From: Pseudomonadota bacterium
Lineage (GTDB): Bacteria; Pseudomonadota; Gammaproteobacteria; Burkholderiales; Burkholderiaceae_C
Length of the DNA: 64,000 nt
Direction of reading: 5' to 3'
Assembly (NCBI GenBank): GCA_018241225.1
Contig: JAFEEG010000033.1
Location: forward strand, 1 to 64,000
The translations under genes and the position numbers were made by a program. Below the pieces are notes generated by a model. It was given only the letters and a program-made list of their open reading frames with translations, made no database searches and was not told the origin of the DNA. Positions 1 to 7,226 of this stretch are shown here, piece by piece; position 1 is the first letter of the stretch, and every line of letters starts with the position of its first letter.

Positions 1-281
1 TGCACCTGCATGCGTTCCCGACCGGGCGCGGCACGCCCTCCGGCCTGGCCGAGGGGCCGGTGATCAAGGTGGCCACGCGCCGCGACCTGGCGCGCCGCTG
101 GCACGACCTGATGGACAGCAACGCCGGGCGCATTGCCGACGGTCAGGCCAGCATCGAGGAGGTGGGCTGGGAGATGTTCCGCCTGATGCTCGACGTCGCC
201 AGCGGGCGCAAGAAGACCTGGGCCGAGCAATGGAAGCTTCACAACGCGCTGGTACTTTTCAATCCGGCACCCGTGACCTGA
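1..281 (+). CDS. garD: Galactarate dehydratase (UxaA family), C-terminal fragment
   Basis: This is the last ~92 codons of a gene that enters from the left edge in the frame starting at base 3. The visible part has the conserved end of the galactarate/altronate dehydratase family, including [20 protein letters not shown], the segment around RIADG, and the ending [13 protein letters not shown]. GarD removes water from galactarate (mucate) to give 5-keto-4-deoxy-glucarate in sugar-acid catabolism in the cytoplasm. A FadR-type regulator follows 8 bases after the stop, which suggests a sugar-acid regulon. The active-site region lies outside the window, so an altronate dehydratase paralogue cannot be fully excluded. 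Confidence 0.85.
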   Translation, partial: HLHAFPTGRGTPSGLAEGPVIKVATRRDLARRWHDLMDSNAGRIADGQASIEEVGWEMFRLMLDVASGRKKTWAEQWKLHNALVLFNPAPVT

Positions 282-289
282 GCACCGAC

Positions 290-1045
290 ATGGCCACGGA
301 TGAAAGCACCCAGTTCCTGACGCCCGCCAAGGATGCCTTGCGCGGTGGACATCCGCGTCGGCGCAATCTCGCGATCACCTTGGTCGAGGAACTCGAGCGA
401 CGCATACGCCTGGACCTGCTCAAGGCAGGAGACAAGCTTCCCACCGAGGCCACGCTCATGGAGCAGTTCGGCGTGAGTCGCACCGTCGTTCGGGATGCGT
501 TGTCCAGAATGAAGGCCGGCGGTCTGGTTCTTTCCCACCAAGGCGTTGGGACGTTCGTGGCGGGAAGCCTGCGGGCCAAGCCCTTTTGCGTGGACAACCC
601 CAACGCGCAAGACCTGGGTCAGGCACTGGCAGTGCTTGAGCTTCGCCTTGGTGTGGAATCGGAGGCGGCGGCGCTGGCGGCGCAACGCCGCACGCCGCAG
701 GATCTCGAGAACATTCGCCATGCCTACGAAGCGCTGCGCGTCGCGCTGGCGCAGGAGGCCGACACCGCGTTTGCAGACCTGAGCTTTCACATGGCGCTGG
801 CGCAGGCTGCGCACAGCCCGCACTTTGCATCTGTACTGGAAGCCTTGGGGCCGGCCGCCGTTTCCACGTCAATCGTCGAGCGCGCCCATGCATCGCATGT
901 GAATCGCGTCTGGGAATTGGAAGTGCTTGCGGAGCACGGCAATGTGCTGGCTGCCGTCGAACGCGAAGACGTCGAAGGCGCCCGCGCTGCCATGCGACTT
1001 CATCTGACCAAGAGCCGCGAGCGCAGGCGCGCTGCGTCGGACTAG
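290..1045 (+). CDS. FadR/GntR-family transcriptional regulator
   Basis: The protein has 251 residues from the ATG at 290. A GntR-type winged helix-turn-helix lies at about residues 27-95 (LPTEATLMEQFGVSRTVVRD, then GLVLSHQGVGTF). A C-terminal FCD-type helical ligand domain lies at about 107-240, with the usual spaced histidines (FHMALAQAAH, MRLHLTKSRE). A start at 230 in the same frame would overlap the preceding dehydratase by about 50 bases, so 290 is preferred, although no strong ribosome binding site is visible at either. FCD regulators often bind sugar acids or other carboxylates. The position right after garD suggests it controls galactarate or related uptake and breakdown; that is inference. 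Confidence 0.85.
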   Translation: MATDESTQFLTPAKDALRGGHPRRRNLAITLVEELERRIRLDLLKAGDKLPTEATLMEQFGVSRTVVRDALSRMKAGGLVLSHQGVGTFVAGSLRAKPFCVDNPNAQDLGQALAVLELRLGVESEAAALAAQRRTPQDLENIRHAYEALRVALAQEADTAFADLSFHMALAQAAHSPHFASVLEALGPAAVSTSIVERAHASHVNRVWELEVLAEHGNVLAAVEREDVEGARAAMRLHLTKSRERRRAASD

Positions 1046-1097
1046 GCACCCCAAGTGGGTCGAGAAGCAAAAAAGCCTGCTACCCCGTACTGACGAC

Positions 1098-1127
1098 AAA
1101 AAAAACCCCGGCCGCTTCCAGTCGGGG
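1098..1127 (-). terminator. Rho-independent terminator, reading leftward
   Basis: On the minus strand a CCCCG/CGGGG stem (1123-1127 with 1106-1110) is followed by an unbroken run of eight U. A second hairpin, AAGGTC/GACCTT at 1132-1137 and 1146-1151, lies just upstream of it. The nearest minus-strand gene ends about 400 bases away at 1524, so this may end that transcript's tail or a separate small RNA. Confidence 0.6.
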
Positions 1128-1324
1128 CAAGAAGGTCTGGTGGTCGACCTTGGAGAACCATTCCCAATAGCAACTGCATGATGGGCGCGTTGGCAGCTCC
1201 ATACAATGACTACGGCCGACCAGGCCCCAGCAGCGCCATCCGAATCGGGACTATTTCACGATCAGGCAAGCAATTTTTCGAATTGCAAATCGGCCACGAC
1301 AAAGTCCGCTTCGTTTCTCCGGCC

Positions 1325-1510
1325 ATGACACCGTCTATCGCCCCCGACCCACAGCCCCAGCCTCCCCCACAGCCGGATTTCGAGGACTGCTGCGGCAACG
1401 GGTGCGAGCCCTGCATCTTCGACCTGCACGACCTCGCCATGGACCGCTACCGACAGGCGCTGCGCGCATGGCGCGAGCGCCATCCCGACGCGCCGCTGCG
1501 CAGCGAGTGA
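1325..1510 (+). CDS. Oxidoreductase-like domain small protein
   Basis: This is a 61-residue protein if the ATG at 1325 is used. It has a proline-rich start (IAPDPQPQPPPQP) and then a Cys-rich motif, DCCGNGCEPCIFDLHDLAMD, typical of the short oxidoreductase-like family (Pfam Oxidored-like), whose biochemical role is unknown. The four clustered cysteines could bind metal. An in-frame ATG at 1178 would add 49 poorly conserved-looking residues. Neither start has a clear ribosome binding site; 1325 is chosen because it gives the usual short length. It converges on the M20 peptidase gene, with 13 bases between the stops. Confidence 0.65.
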   Translation: MTPSIAPDPQPQPPPQPDFEDCCGNGCEPCIFDLHDLAMDRYRQALRAWRERHPDAPLRSE

Positions 1511-1523
1511 TCGGGGCGCCAGG

Positions 1524-3251
1524 TCACTGCATCTGCTTGAGGTTGCCGATGCGCACCAGCATCTCGGTGAACATCTGCATGTCCGCATCGAGATCCTGCA
1601 CTTCCTTGTATTCCTTGGCGTTGTGCGCGGTGTACTTCTTGCCCGGCATCGCGGGGCCGAAGTTGATCGCGTTGGGCATCAGCTTCGCGGTCGTGCTGCC
1701 TGCCGTGGCCACAGGCTTCGCCTCCAGGCCCGTGGTGTCGCCGAACACGTTGAGCAGCGTCGACAGCCACGCACCCTTCGGATCGCGCGCCATCCAGTTG
1801 CCCTGCTCGTAGCTGACCTCCAGCTTCACGTTGTTCGCCGCAGCCCAGGCGTCGATCTTGCTCTTCACGGATTCCACGAGCGCCTCAGGCGTGCGGCCGC
1901 GCGACATGCGCGCGTTGGCAGTGACCTCCAGCTTTCCGTCGCGCTCGCGGATCAGGTTGGGCGAAATCGTGAGCGGACCCATGAAGTCATCCCGATAGCC
2001 CACGCCCATCTTCTCGCCGAGGTAGCCCGTGCCGTACAGGTCGTCGAGGTAGCGCAACGCTTTAGCGTAGTGGTTGTCAGCAAGCGGGATGCCGGCATCG
2101 CGCAAGAACAAGCCCAGACGAGGAAGCGGGTTCACGCCTTCTTCCGGCCGCGACCCGTGGGCTGAAACGCCCGTCACCTTCACGGCCAGGCTGTCTGCGG
2201 CCGAAGTGATGTCGATCGCAAACTTGCCACCTTGCGATTCGTATCGTCGCAGGAAGTCCGACTTGGCCGCTTCGAGCTTGGCCGCCGCAGCGGCCAAGTC
2301 ACCGCCCCTGAGCGTGGCGGTCGCGGTTTGCGGCACGGCATTGGCCGCGGCGGCGCCGGCCATTGCCGTGATGGCCGTGGTGTTCGCGCTGGCGGGCTCG
2401 TCGGGAAAGAACACCTTCACCGCGCCAGAGCCCTTCTCGGCCACGACCGCCGGGTACTTGCTGTCGAGCACGATGTTGTAGTCGGGCAGCGGCGTCTTCT
2501 CGCGGTAGTACTTCATCGCGTCACCACCGGTCTCCTCGGTGGTCTCGATCATCAGGCGGATCGTCCGGTCGATCGGCAGGCCGCTCTCCTTGACCGTTTT
2601 CATCGCAAACAGCGTTGCCGCGATCGATCCCTTGTCGTCGATCGTGCCGCGACCGTACAGCAGGTTGCCGACACGCGTGACCTTGAACGGATCGATCTTG
2701 CGGCCGTCGTCCAGCACCCACTCGTCGGCGGTCACGGGCACCACGTCGGCGTGCGTCAGGATGCCGAACTCATCGTTGCCGCGACCTGGCAACTTCACTT
2801 CGAAAATGCGGTTGTCGACGTTGCGGTACGCGAGGCCGAAGTCTCGCGCTGCGCCTTCGAGCAGCGCGCCGAACGCAATGATGGCGGGGCTCTGGTGCGG
2901 CGGCACCTTGTCGTCGCGAACCGTGGGGAGTTCGACCATCTTCTCCAGCATGGCGAGCACGGCGCCCTGGTTGTGCGCGCGATTCCACAAGCCGAGCAGG
3001 CGGCCGATGTTGACGAGGTCGTCGCCTGCAAGTGGCGCCTTCGCGCGATAGGCGGCAACGGCAGATTGCAGTGCGGGGTTGGCCTTGAGGGCTGCGCCGA
3101 GGAAGACCTGGAAATCCGCGGACGGGTTCGCTTGTTCGATGGCGGCGAGTTTGTCGAGTTCGGGCTTCTTGAGGGTGTCGGCCTGGGCCGGCGCGGCGAA
3201 GACCAGGGCAACGGCGAGGGACAGGGCGGCGGCATGCGAATAGGGGGTCAT
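1524..3251 (-). CDS. Secreted M20-family metallopeptidase (dipeptidase, PepV-like)
   Basis: The protein has 575 residues. The first 24 form a Sec signal peptide (cleavage after APAQA), so it is probably periplasmic. M20 metal-binding motifs are visible in order: THADVVP (His ligand), GRGTIDDKG (bridging Asp) and TTEETGGD (the Glu-Glu pair), then a distal HGSRPEEGVNPLP block. The extended length and the WVLDDGRKIDPFKV segment resemble the PepV/dipeptidase branch that cleaves short peptides. A TTG at 3263 is in frame, but the ATG at 3251 is preceded by GGAG at good spacing and starts the signal peptide cleanly. Substrate specificity cannot be read from sequence. Confidence 0.85.
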   Translation of the reverse strand: MTPYSHAAALSLAVALVFAAPAQADTLKKPELDKLAAIEQANPSADFQVFLGAALKANPALQSAVAAYRAKAPLAGDDLVNIGRLLGLWNRAHNQGAVLAMLEKMVELPTVRDDKVPPHQSPAIIAFGALLEGAARDFGLAYRNVDNRIFEVKLPGRGNDEFGILTHADVVPVTADEWVLDDGRKIDPFKVTRVGNLLYGRGTIDDKGSIAATLFAMKTVKESGLPIDRTIRLMIETTEETGGDAMKYYREKTPLPDYNIVLDSKYPAVVAEKGSGAVKVFFPDEPASANTTAITAMAGAAAANAVPQTATATLRGGDLAAAAAKLEAAKSDFLRRYESQGGKFAIDITSAADSLAVKVTGVSAHGSRPEEGVNPLPRLGLFLRDAGIPLADNHYAKALRYLDDLYGTGYLGEKMGVGYRDDFMGPLTISPNLIRERDGKLEVTANARMSRGRTPEALVESVKSKIDAWAAANNVKLEVSYEQGNWMARDPKGAWLSTLLNVFGDTTGLEAKPVATAGSTTAKLMPNAINFGPAMPGKKYTAHNAKEYKEVQDLDADMQMFTEMLVRIGNLKQMQ

Positions 3252-3403
3252 CACATACTCCAATGGCGGGTGAATTGAGGGGACGGGCGTCCAGGCGAGG
3301 GGGCGAAACTATCGCACAAGAAATGAGGCAAGGACACATGCGCTTTTGCCCAAGTCAGTGCGCTCAGCCATGCCTTCAATCGCGTGATGAAGTCCTGGCA
3401 AAC

Positions 3404-3436
3404 AAAAAAGCTCGCTACCGTTCTGATAGCGAGCTT
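3404..3436 (-). terminator. Rho-independent terminator downstream of tRNA-Lys
   Basis: A 10-bp perfect stem (3427-3436 with 3408-3417, AAGCTCGCTA/TAGCGAGCTT) with a 9-base loop is followed on the minus strand by a U run. It lies 22 bases past the 3' CCA of the tRNA and is well placed to end that transcript. Confidence 0.85.
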
Positions 3437-3458
3437 TCCTTGTGCCATGCGGCGTATC

Positions 3459-3534
3459 TGGTAGGACGTACTGGATTCGAACCAGTGACCAACGGATTAA
3501 AAGTCCGCTGCTCTACCAACTGAGCTAACGTCCC
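3459..3534 (-). tRNA. tRNA-Lys (anticodon UUU)
   Basis: Reading the minus strand, the 76-base gene starts GGGACGTTAGCTCAGTTGG and ends ACGTCCTACCA, with the CCA encoded. The acceptor stem is seven pairs with a G1-U72 start. The anticodon loop is CTTTTAA, giving UUU at 34-36 and A at 37. The T arm contains the canonical GGTTCGAATCC. Lys-UUU tRNAs carry t6A or ct6A at A37, and the enzyme that makes ct6A from t6A (TcdA) is encoded directly upstream. Confidence 0.97.
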
Positions 3535-3601
3535 GTTCTTCTTGTTGTTGCTCTTCTTTTTCTTCTTGATTTGCCAAGCGTCAAACCCGGCAAAGCCAGA
3601 G

Positions 3602-3607
3602 ATTATA
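3602..3607 (-). promoter_or_regulatory. Candidate -10 element (TATAAT) for tRNA-Lys
   Basis: A perfect TATAAT on the minus strand overlaps the TAA stop codon of tcdA (3603-3605). It lies about 68 bases before the mature tRNA 5' end. The intervening leader is purine-rich (repeated AAGAAG/CAACAA). No good -35 is visible at 16-18 bases, so the call rests on the -10 and its position only. Confidence 0.45.
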
Positions 3608-4445
3608 GCGTGCTGTCTTGGGCAATTTTGTCGATCACCCAGCCTGCCGCACATTGCCCGAAGGTTGCGGTAACCGCCACCACCGATCCGTAGCCATGGC
3701 AGTTGAGCGATCCGTCCGCACCCTCGATGGCGCAGGACGCATCGGGCGGTGCCACCGCCTCGCGGCTGAAGACGCACTCCACGCCCATCTTCTTGCCTTC
3801 GCGCGGCGCCCCGTGCTGCTTGCGCAGCCGCTGGCGCAGTTGGGCCAGCAGCGGGTCGTGCGTGACCTGCGACAGATCGTCGATGTCGACCTTGTGCGCC
3901 AGGCGCTTGCCCCCTGCCGCACCCACCGTGATGAAGCGCGCCTTGGTTTCGCGCGCCCACTGGGCCATGGCCAGCTTGGCCTTGAGCTGGTCGCAGCAGT
4001 CGATGACGGCCGTGACTTCGCCCGCCTGCGCACGCGCCGCATCGAGCAATGCGAGCCAGTTGTCGGGTTCGACGAACTCGTCGACCGCGATCACCTGGCA
4101 CTGCGGGTTGATCTGGGCAATGCGCTCCTGCATGGCCAGCACCTTGGCCTGGCCCACCGTGGATTCGAGCGCGTGGACCTGCCGGTTGATGTTCGACTCG
4201 GCCACATGGTCCAGGTCGATGAGGGTCAGGCGACCCACGCCGCTTCGGGCCAGGGCCTCCGCAGTCCACGAGCCCACGCCGCCGATGCCCACCACCAGCA
4301 CATGCGCCGCGCGCACGCGAGCCGCACCGGTCACGCTGTACAGCCGCTCCAGGCCGGAGAAGCGACGAGCCAGGTCATCCGGCGCCGAAGTCGGCGCCCC
4401 GGGTTGCGGCTGCAATACGGCTTCGGCGGATGAAGTCACGACCAC
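3603..4445 (-). CDS. tcdA: tRNA threonylcarbamoyladenosine dehydratase
   Basis: This 280-residue ThiF/E1-like protein uses ATP to convert t6A37 of ANN-decoding tRNAs to its cyclic form ct6A. The nucleotide-binding glycine loop GIGGVGSWTAEALARSG is at about 53-69, followed by LIDLDHVAESNINRQVHA (E1-type binding and adenylation region) and VIDCCDQLKAK. The length is close to E. coli TcdA (268 residues) plus a short N-terminal extension. The start is GTG at 4445, with another GTG two codons later; no ATG is available. Its stop overlaps the putative tRNA-Lys promoter, so the gene and one of its substrate tRNAs are adjacent. MoeB/ThiF-type sulfur-carrier activation is excluded mainly by length and motif layout. 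Confidence 0.88.
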   Translation of the reverse strand: MVVTSSAEAVLQPQPGAPTSAPDDLARRFSGLERLYSVTGAARVRAAHVLVVGIGGVGSWTAEALARSGVGRLTLIDLDHVAESNINRQVHALESTVGQAKVLAMQERIAQINPQCQVIAVDEFVEPDNWLALLDAARAQAGEVTAVIDCCDQLKAKLAMAQWARETKARFITVGAAGGKRLAHKVDIDDLSQVTHDPLLAQLRQRLRKQHGAPREGKKMGVECVFSREAVAPPDASCAIEGADGSLNCHGYGSVVAVTATFGQCAAGWVIDKIAQDSTL

Positions 4446-4483
4446 GGCAGACTCGGCCTCGAACGGCGGGCTTGCGCGCCCTG

Positions 4484-5224
4484 CTACTTCAGCCGCGCGA
4501 GCCGTTCCTTGCCGGCTTGCGCCGCCTCGGAGCTCGGGTAGGCCTTGACCAGGTCTTCCAGGGTGCGGCGTGCGCCCTTGGTGTCCTTCAGCTCGATCTG
4601 GCAGTTGGCAATGGAGAGCACCGCCTCCGGTGCCTTCGCATGGTCGGGTGCCAGCGACAGCATGGAACGGAAATTGGCAATGGCCTCGGTGTAGTTGCGC
4701 GTGGCGTACTGCGCGTTGCCGAGCCAGAACAGCGCCGAGGGGTTGTAGCCGCTTTGCGGATTGCGCTTGACGAAGTCGGCGAAGGCGGTTTGCGCCTGCG
4801 CGAACTGGCCCGAGCGGAACACGCCCAGCGCAGCATCGAAGTCAGCCTTTTCCTTGGGGTCGGCCGTGAACTCGCGGCCATCCACGCTGACCTTGGCCGG
4901 CTCGTTCTTCTTCATGCGCTCGTCCACGTCCTTCTGCTTTTGCTGAAGGTCGTTGAGCGCCTTGGTGAGTTCCTCGTTGCGACCGGTCATGCGCTGCAGC
5001 TCGCCGCGCGTGGCTTCGAGCTGGTTCTGCAGCTCGAGCATGCTGCGGCGCAGCTGCGCGTTTTCCTCGGTCGAGCGCTCGCGCATGGTCTCCACCCGCT
5101 GGCGCAGGTCGAGAATGGCGCGGCGCGCCTCGTCGTCTTCGAACAAGGCGGCTTGCGCGCCACAGGTCGCGCCGATCAGGGCGGCCGCGATGGCGACGCG
5201 CCGCCAGGCAAAGGCGGGGCTCAT
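4484..5224 (-). CDS. cpoB: Cell division coordinator CpoB (YbgF), Tol-Pal associated
   Basis: The protein has 246 residues: a signal peptide (cleavage near CGAQA, residue 25), a coiled coil at about 30-105 rich in Glu/Arg/Leu heptads, a short linker, and three TPR-like repeats at about 125-245 (FRSGQFAQAQTAFADFVKRN and following). CpoB is periplasmic. In E. coli it links the Tol-Pal system to PBP1B during constriction. Its ATG overlaps the pal stop (ATGA), so the two are translationally coupled. Confidence 0.93.
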   Translation of the reverse strand: MSPAFAWRRVAIAAALIGATCGAQAALFEDDEARRAILDLRQRVETMRERSTEENAQLRRSMLELQNQLEATRGELQRMTGRNEELTKALNDLQQKQKDVDERMKKNEPAKVSVDGREFTADPKEKADFDAALGVFRSGQFAQAQTAFADFVKRNPQSGYNPSALFWLGNAQYATRNYTEAIANFRSMLSLAPDHAKAPEAVLSIANCQIELKDTKGARRTLEDLVKAYPSSEAAQAGKERLARLK

Positions 5225-5739
5225 CGACGGTAGACGATTTCGGCGCGGCGGTTTTGCGCCCAGACGTCCTCACCCGTGCCTTGCACCGCAGGCTTTTCCT
5301 TGCCGAAGCTCACGGCCTCGATCTGCGAGTCGTTCACGCCCAGCAGCGTGAGCGCACGGCGCACGGCTTCGGAGCGCTTCTGGCCCAGCGCCAGGTTGTA
5401 CTCGCTGCCGCCGCGCTCGTCGGTGTGGCCTTCGATGGAGATGTGGCGCTGCGCGTTGGCCTTGAGGAAACGCGCGTGGCCGTCGATCAGCGACTGGAAC
5501 TCAGGCTTGATCGTGTAGCTGTCGTAGTCGAAGTACACGATGCGAGCCACGCCCACCGGGCCGGCCGCGGTTTGCGCGTTCGGGTCGATGGTGACCGGTG
5601 CGACGCCGCTGGCCGAGCCACCAGCACCTGCACCGCCGGCGCCTGCATTGGCCGCGGAATCATCGAGCTTGGTGCTGGAGCAGCCTGCAACCAGGGCCAG
5701 CATTGCCAGCGAACAAATCGTACTTTTCAACTTCAACAT
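5221..5739 (-). CDS. pal: Peptidoglycan-associated outer-membrane lipoprotein Pal
   Basis: The protein has 172 residues. A lipoprotein signal ends at LALVAGC with the lipid-carrying Cys at 20. A Gly/Ala-rich linker follows, then an OmpA-like peptidoglycan-binding domain at about 65-172 (IEGHTDERGGSEYNLALGQ and the ending NRRAEIVYRR). The conserved Asp of GHTDERG and the Arg of the following helix, which contact diaminopimelate in OmpA-family domains, are present. A GAGGAG ribosome binding site precedes the ATG. Pal anchors the outer membrane to the wall with TolB and helps constriction. Confidence 0.96.
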   Translation of the reverse strand: MLKLKSTICSLAMLALVAGCSSTKLDDSAANAGAGGAGAGGSASGVAPVTIDPNAQTAAGPVGVARIVYFDYDSYTIKPEFQSLIDGHARFLKANAQRHISIEGHTDERGGSEYNLALGQKRSEAVRRALTLLGVNDSQIEAVSFGKEKPAVQGTGEDVWAQNRRAEIVYRR

Positions 5740-5758
5740 ATCGAACTCCTCTATCCAG

Positions 5759-7075
5759 TTATTGCTTTTGAAACGGACCCCAGTCCGGTTCGCGAATGTC
5801 TCCCGCCTGCCCCGCCAGCCTAGCTTTTATTTTTCCGTCCAGTGTGGTGGTCATCAGCGCAACGCGGCCTTGCAGTTGCGTCGAGTAGACGATCAGCTTG
5901 CTGTTGGGCGCGAAGCTGGGCTTCTCGTCCGCCGACGTGTCGGTAATGGCATTGGCCGTGCCGCTGGACAGGTCCATGACGTACAGCTTGAATGCCCCGC
6001 CCACGCGCGAAACATAGGCCAGCCAGCGCCCGTCGGGGCTGATGCTTGGGGAAATGTTGTAGCTGCCGGTGAAGGTGACGCGCGTCGGGCTGCCGCCACT
6101 GGCACTCATCTTGTAGATCTGCGGCGAGCCGCCCCGGTCGCTGGTGAAGAAGATGGTGCGACCGTCGGCCGAGTAGGTAGGCTCGGTGTCGATGCTGGCG
6201 CTTTGCGTGAGGCGCTTGGGCTCGCCTCCGCCGGCAGGAATGGTGTAGATCTGCGAGCCGCCGTCGCGGCTGAGGGTCACGGCCAGCGTGCCACCGTCGG
6301 GCGACCAGGCCGGGGCGCTGTTGTTGCCCTTGAAGTTGGCCACCAGCCGGCGCTGCCCGCTGGAGACGCTGTGCACGTACACCACTGGCTTGCGCGACTC
6401 GAAGGACACGTAGGCCAGCTGCGTGCCGTTGGCCGACCAGGTGGGCGAAATGATGGGCTCGGGGCTGTTGAGCGCCGCTTGCGCATTCTCGCCGTCGGCA
6501 TCGGCAACCCAGAGGCTGTAGCGCGAGCCCGCCTTGGTCACATAGCAGATGCGGGTGGAGAAGACGCCGCGCTCGCCGGTGAGCTTCTCGTACACGTAGT
6601 CGGCGATGCGGTGCGAGGCCAGCCGCAGGTCGGCCTGGGGAACGGTGTAGCTCTGGCCGCCCAGGTCCTGGCCCTTGACCACGTCCCACAGGCGAAATTG
6701 CACCAGGAAGCGGCCGTCGCCCTGACGGGTGACGCTGCCGGCCACCAGCGAGTCGGCCGTGCGCTGGCGCCACAGGTTCAGGTCGGGGCGCGAGTTCTCG
6801 TCGAGCTGGTCGCCCGAGGCGTCGACGCCGCGAAACTGGCCGCTGCGCTCCAGGTCGGCCTGCACGATGGCCGATATCTTTTGCGGCGACGCATCCTGGC
6901 CACGAAATGGCGCAAGGGCAATCGGCAGCTGCGTCAGGCCAACGCCCGACACCTCGACCCGGAACTGGGCCAGTGCAGGAATGGCAGAAGAGCTTGCGAG
7001 AGCCGCAACAACGGCGCGGCGAGTGAAGAACGATGAAGAAGGAGTTGCGTAAGTCGCGTTCAACGGCTTGATCAT
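5759..7075 (-). CDS. tolB: Tol-Pal system translocation protein TolB
   Basis: The protein has 438 residues from the ATG at 7075. The N-terminal signal contains a twin arginine (FFTRRAVVAALASS) and is cleaved near ALA-Q37. A TolB N-terminal domain follows, then a beta-propeller of PD40/WD40-like repeats (for example YSADGRTIFFTSDRGGSPQI). TolB is periplasmic and binds Pal. In-frame upstream codons to 7153 run into the intergenic repeats and are not needed. TolQ, TolR and TolA, usually immediately upstream, are absent here; msbA is divergent instead. Confidence 0.95.
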   Translation of the reverse strand: MIKPLNATYATPSSSFFTRRAVVAALASSSAIPALAQFRVEVSGVGLTQLPIALAPFRGQDASPQKISAIVQADLERSGQFRGVDASGDQLDENSRPDLNLWRQRTADSLVAGSVTRQGDGRFLVQFRLWDVVKGQDLGGQSYTVPQADLRLASHRIADYVYEKLTGERGVFSTRICYVTKAGSRYSLWVADADGENAQAALNSPEPIISPTWSANGTQLAYVSFESRKPVVYVHSVSSGQRRLVANFKGNNSAPAWSPDGGTLAVTLSRDGGSQIYTIPAGGGEPKRLTQSASIDTEPTYSADGRTIFFTSDRGGSPQIYKMSASGGSPTRVTFTGSYNISPSISPDGRWLAYVSRVGGAFKLYVMDLSSGTANAITDTSADEKPSFAPNSKLIVYSTQLQGRVALMTTTLDGKIKARLAGQAGDIREPDWGPFQKQ

Positions 7076-7130
7076 GCAGTTCGGAGGGATTTGCGGACGG
7101 AAAGTTTCACCCCGCAGACGGGCCTCAATG

Positions 7131-7169
7131 GTACACATTGCTTCAAAGTACACGTCACAAAACGTGTAC
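7131..7169. promoter_or_regulatory. Spaced GTACAC repeats with an 8-bp inverted repeat between tolB and msbA
   Basis: GTACACGT (7148-7155) and ACGTGTAC (7162-7169) form a perfect inverted repeat with a 6-base spacer. A further half-site, GTACACA, starts at 7131, 17 bases before the first arm. The site lies in the roughly 150-base divergent region between tolB and msbA, which suggests an operator for one or both genes. The binding protein is unknown; it could also be a hairpin in either leader. Confidence 0.4.
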
Positions 7170-7226
7170 CTTGCGGCGCGGTCCTACATAAAGCGCACCC
7201 CGTGGCGCCCCGTAGAATCCGCCGCC

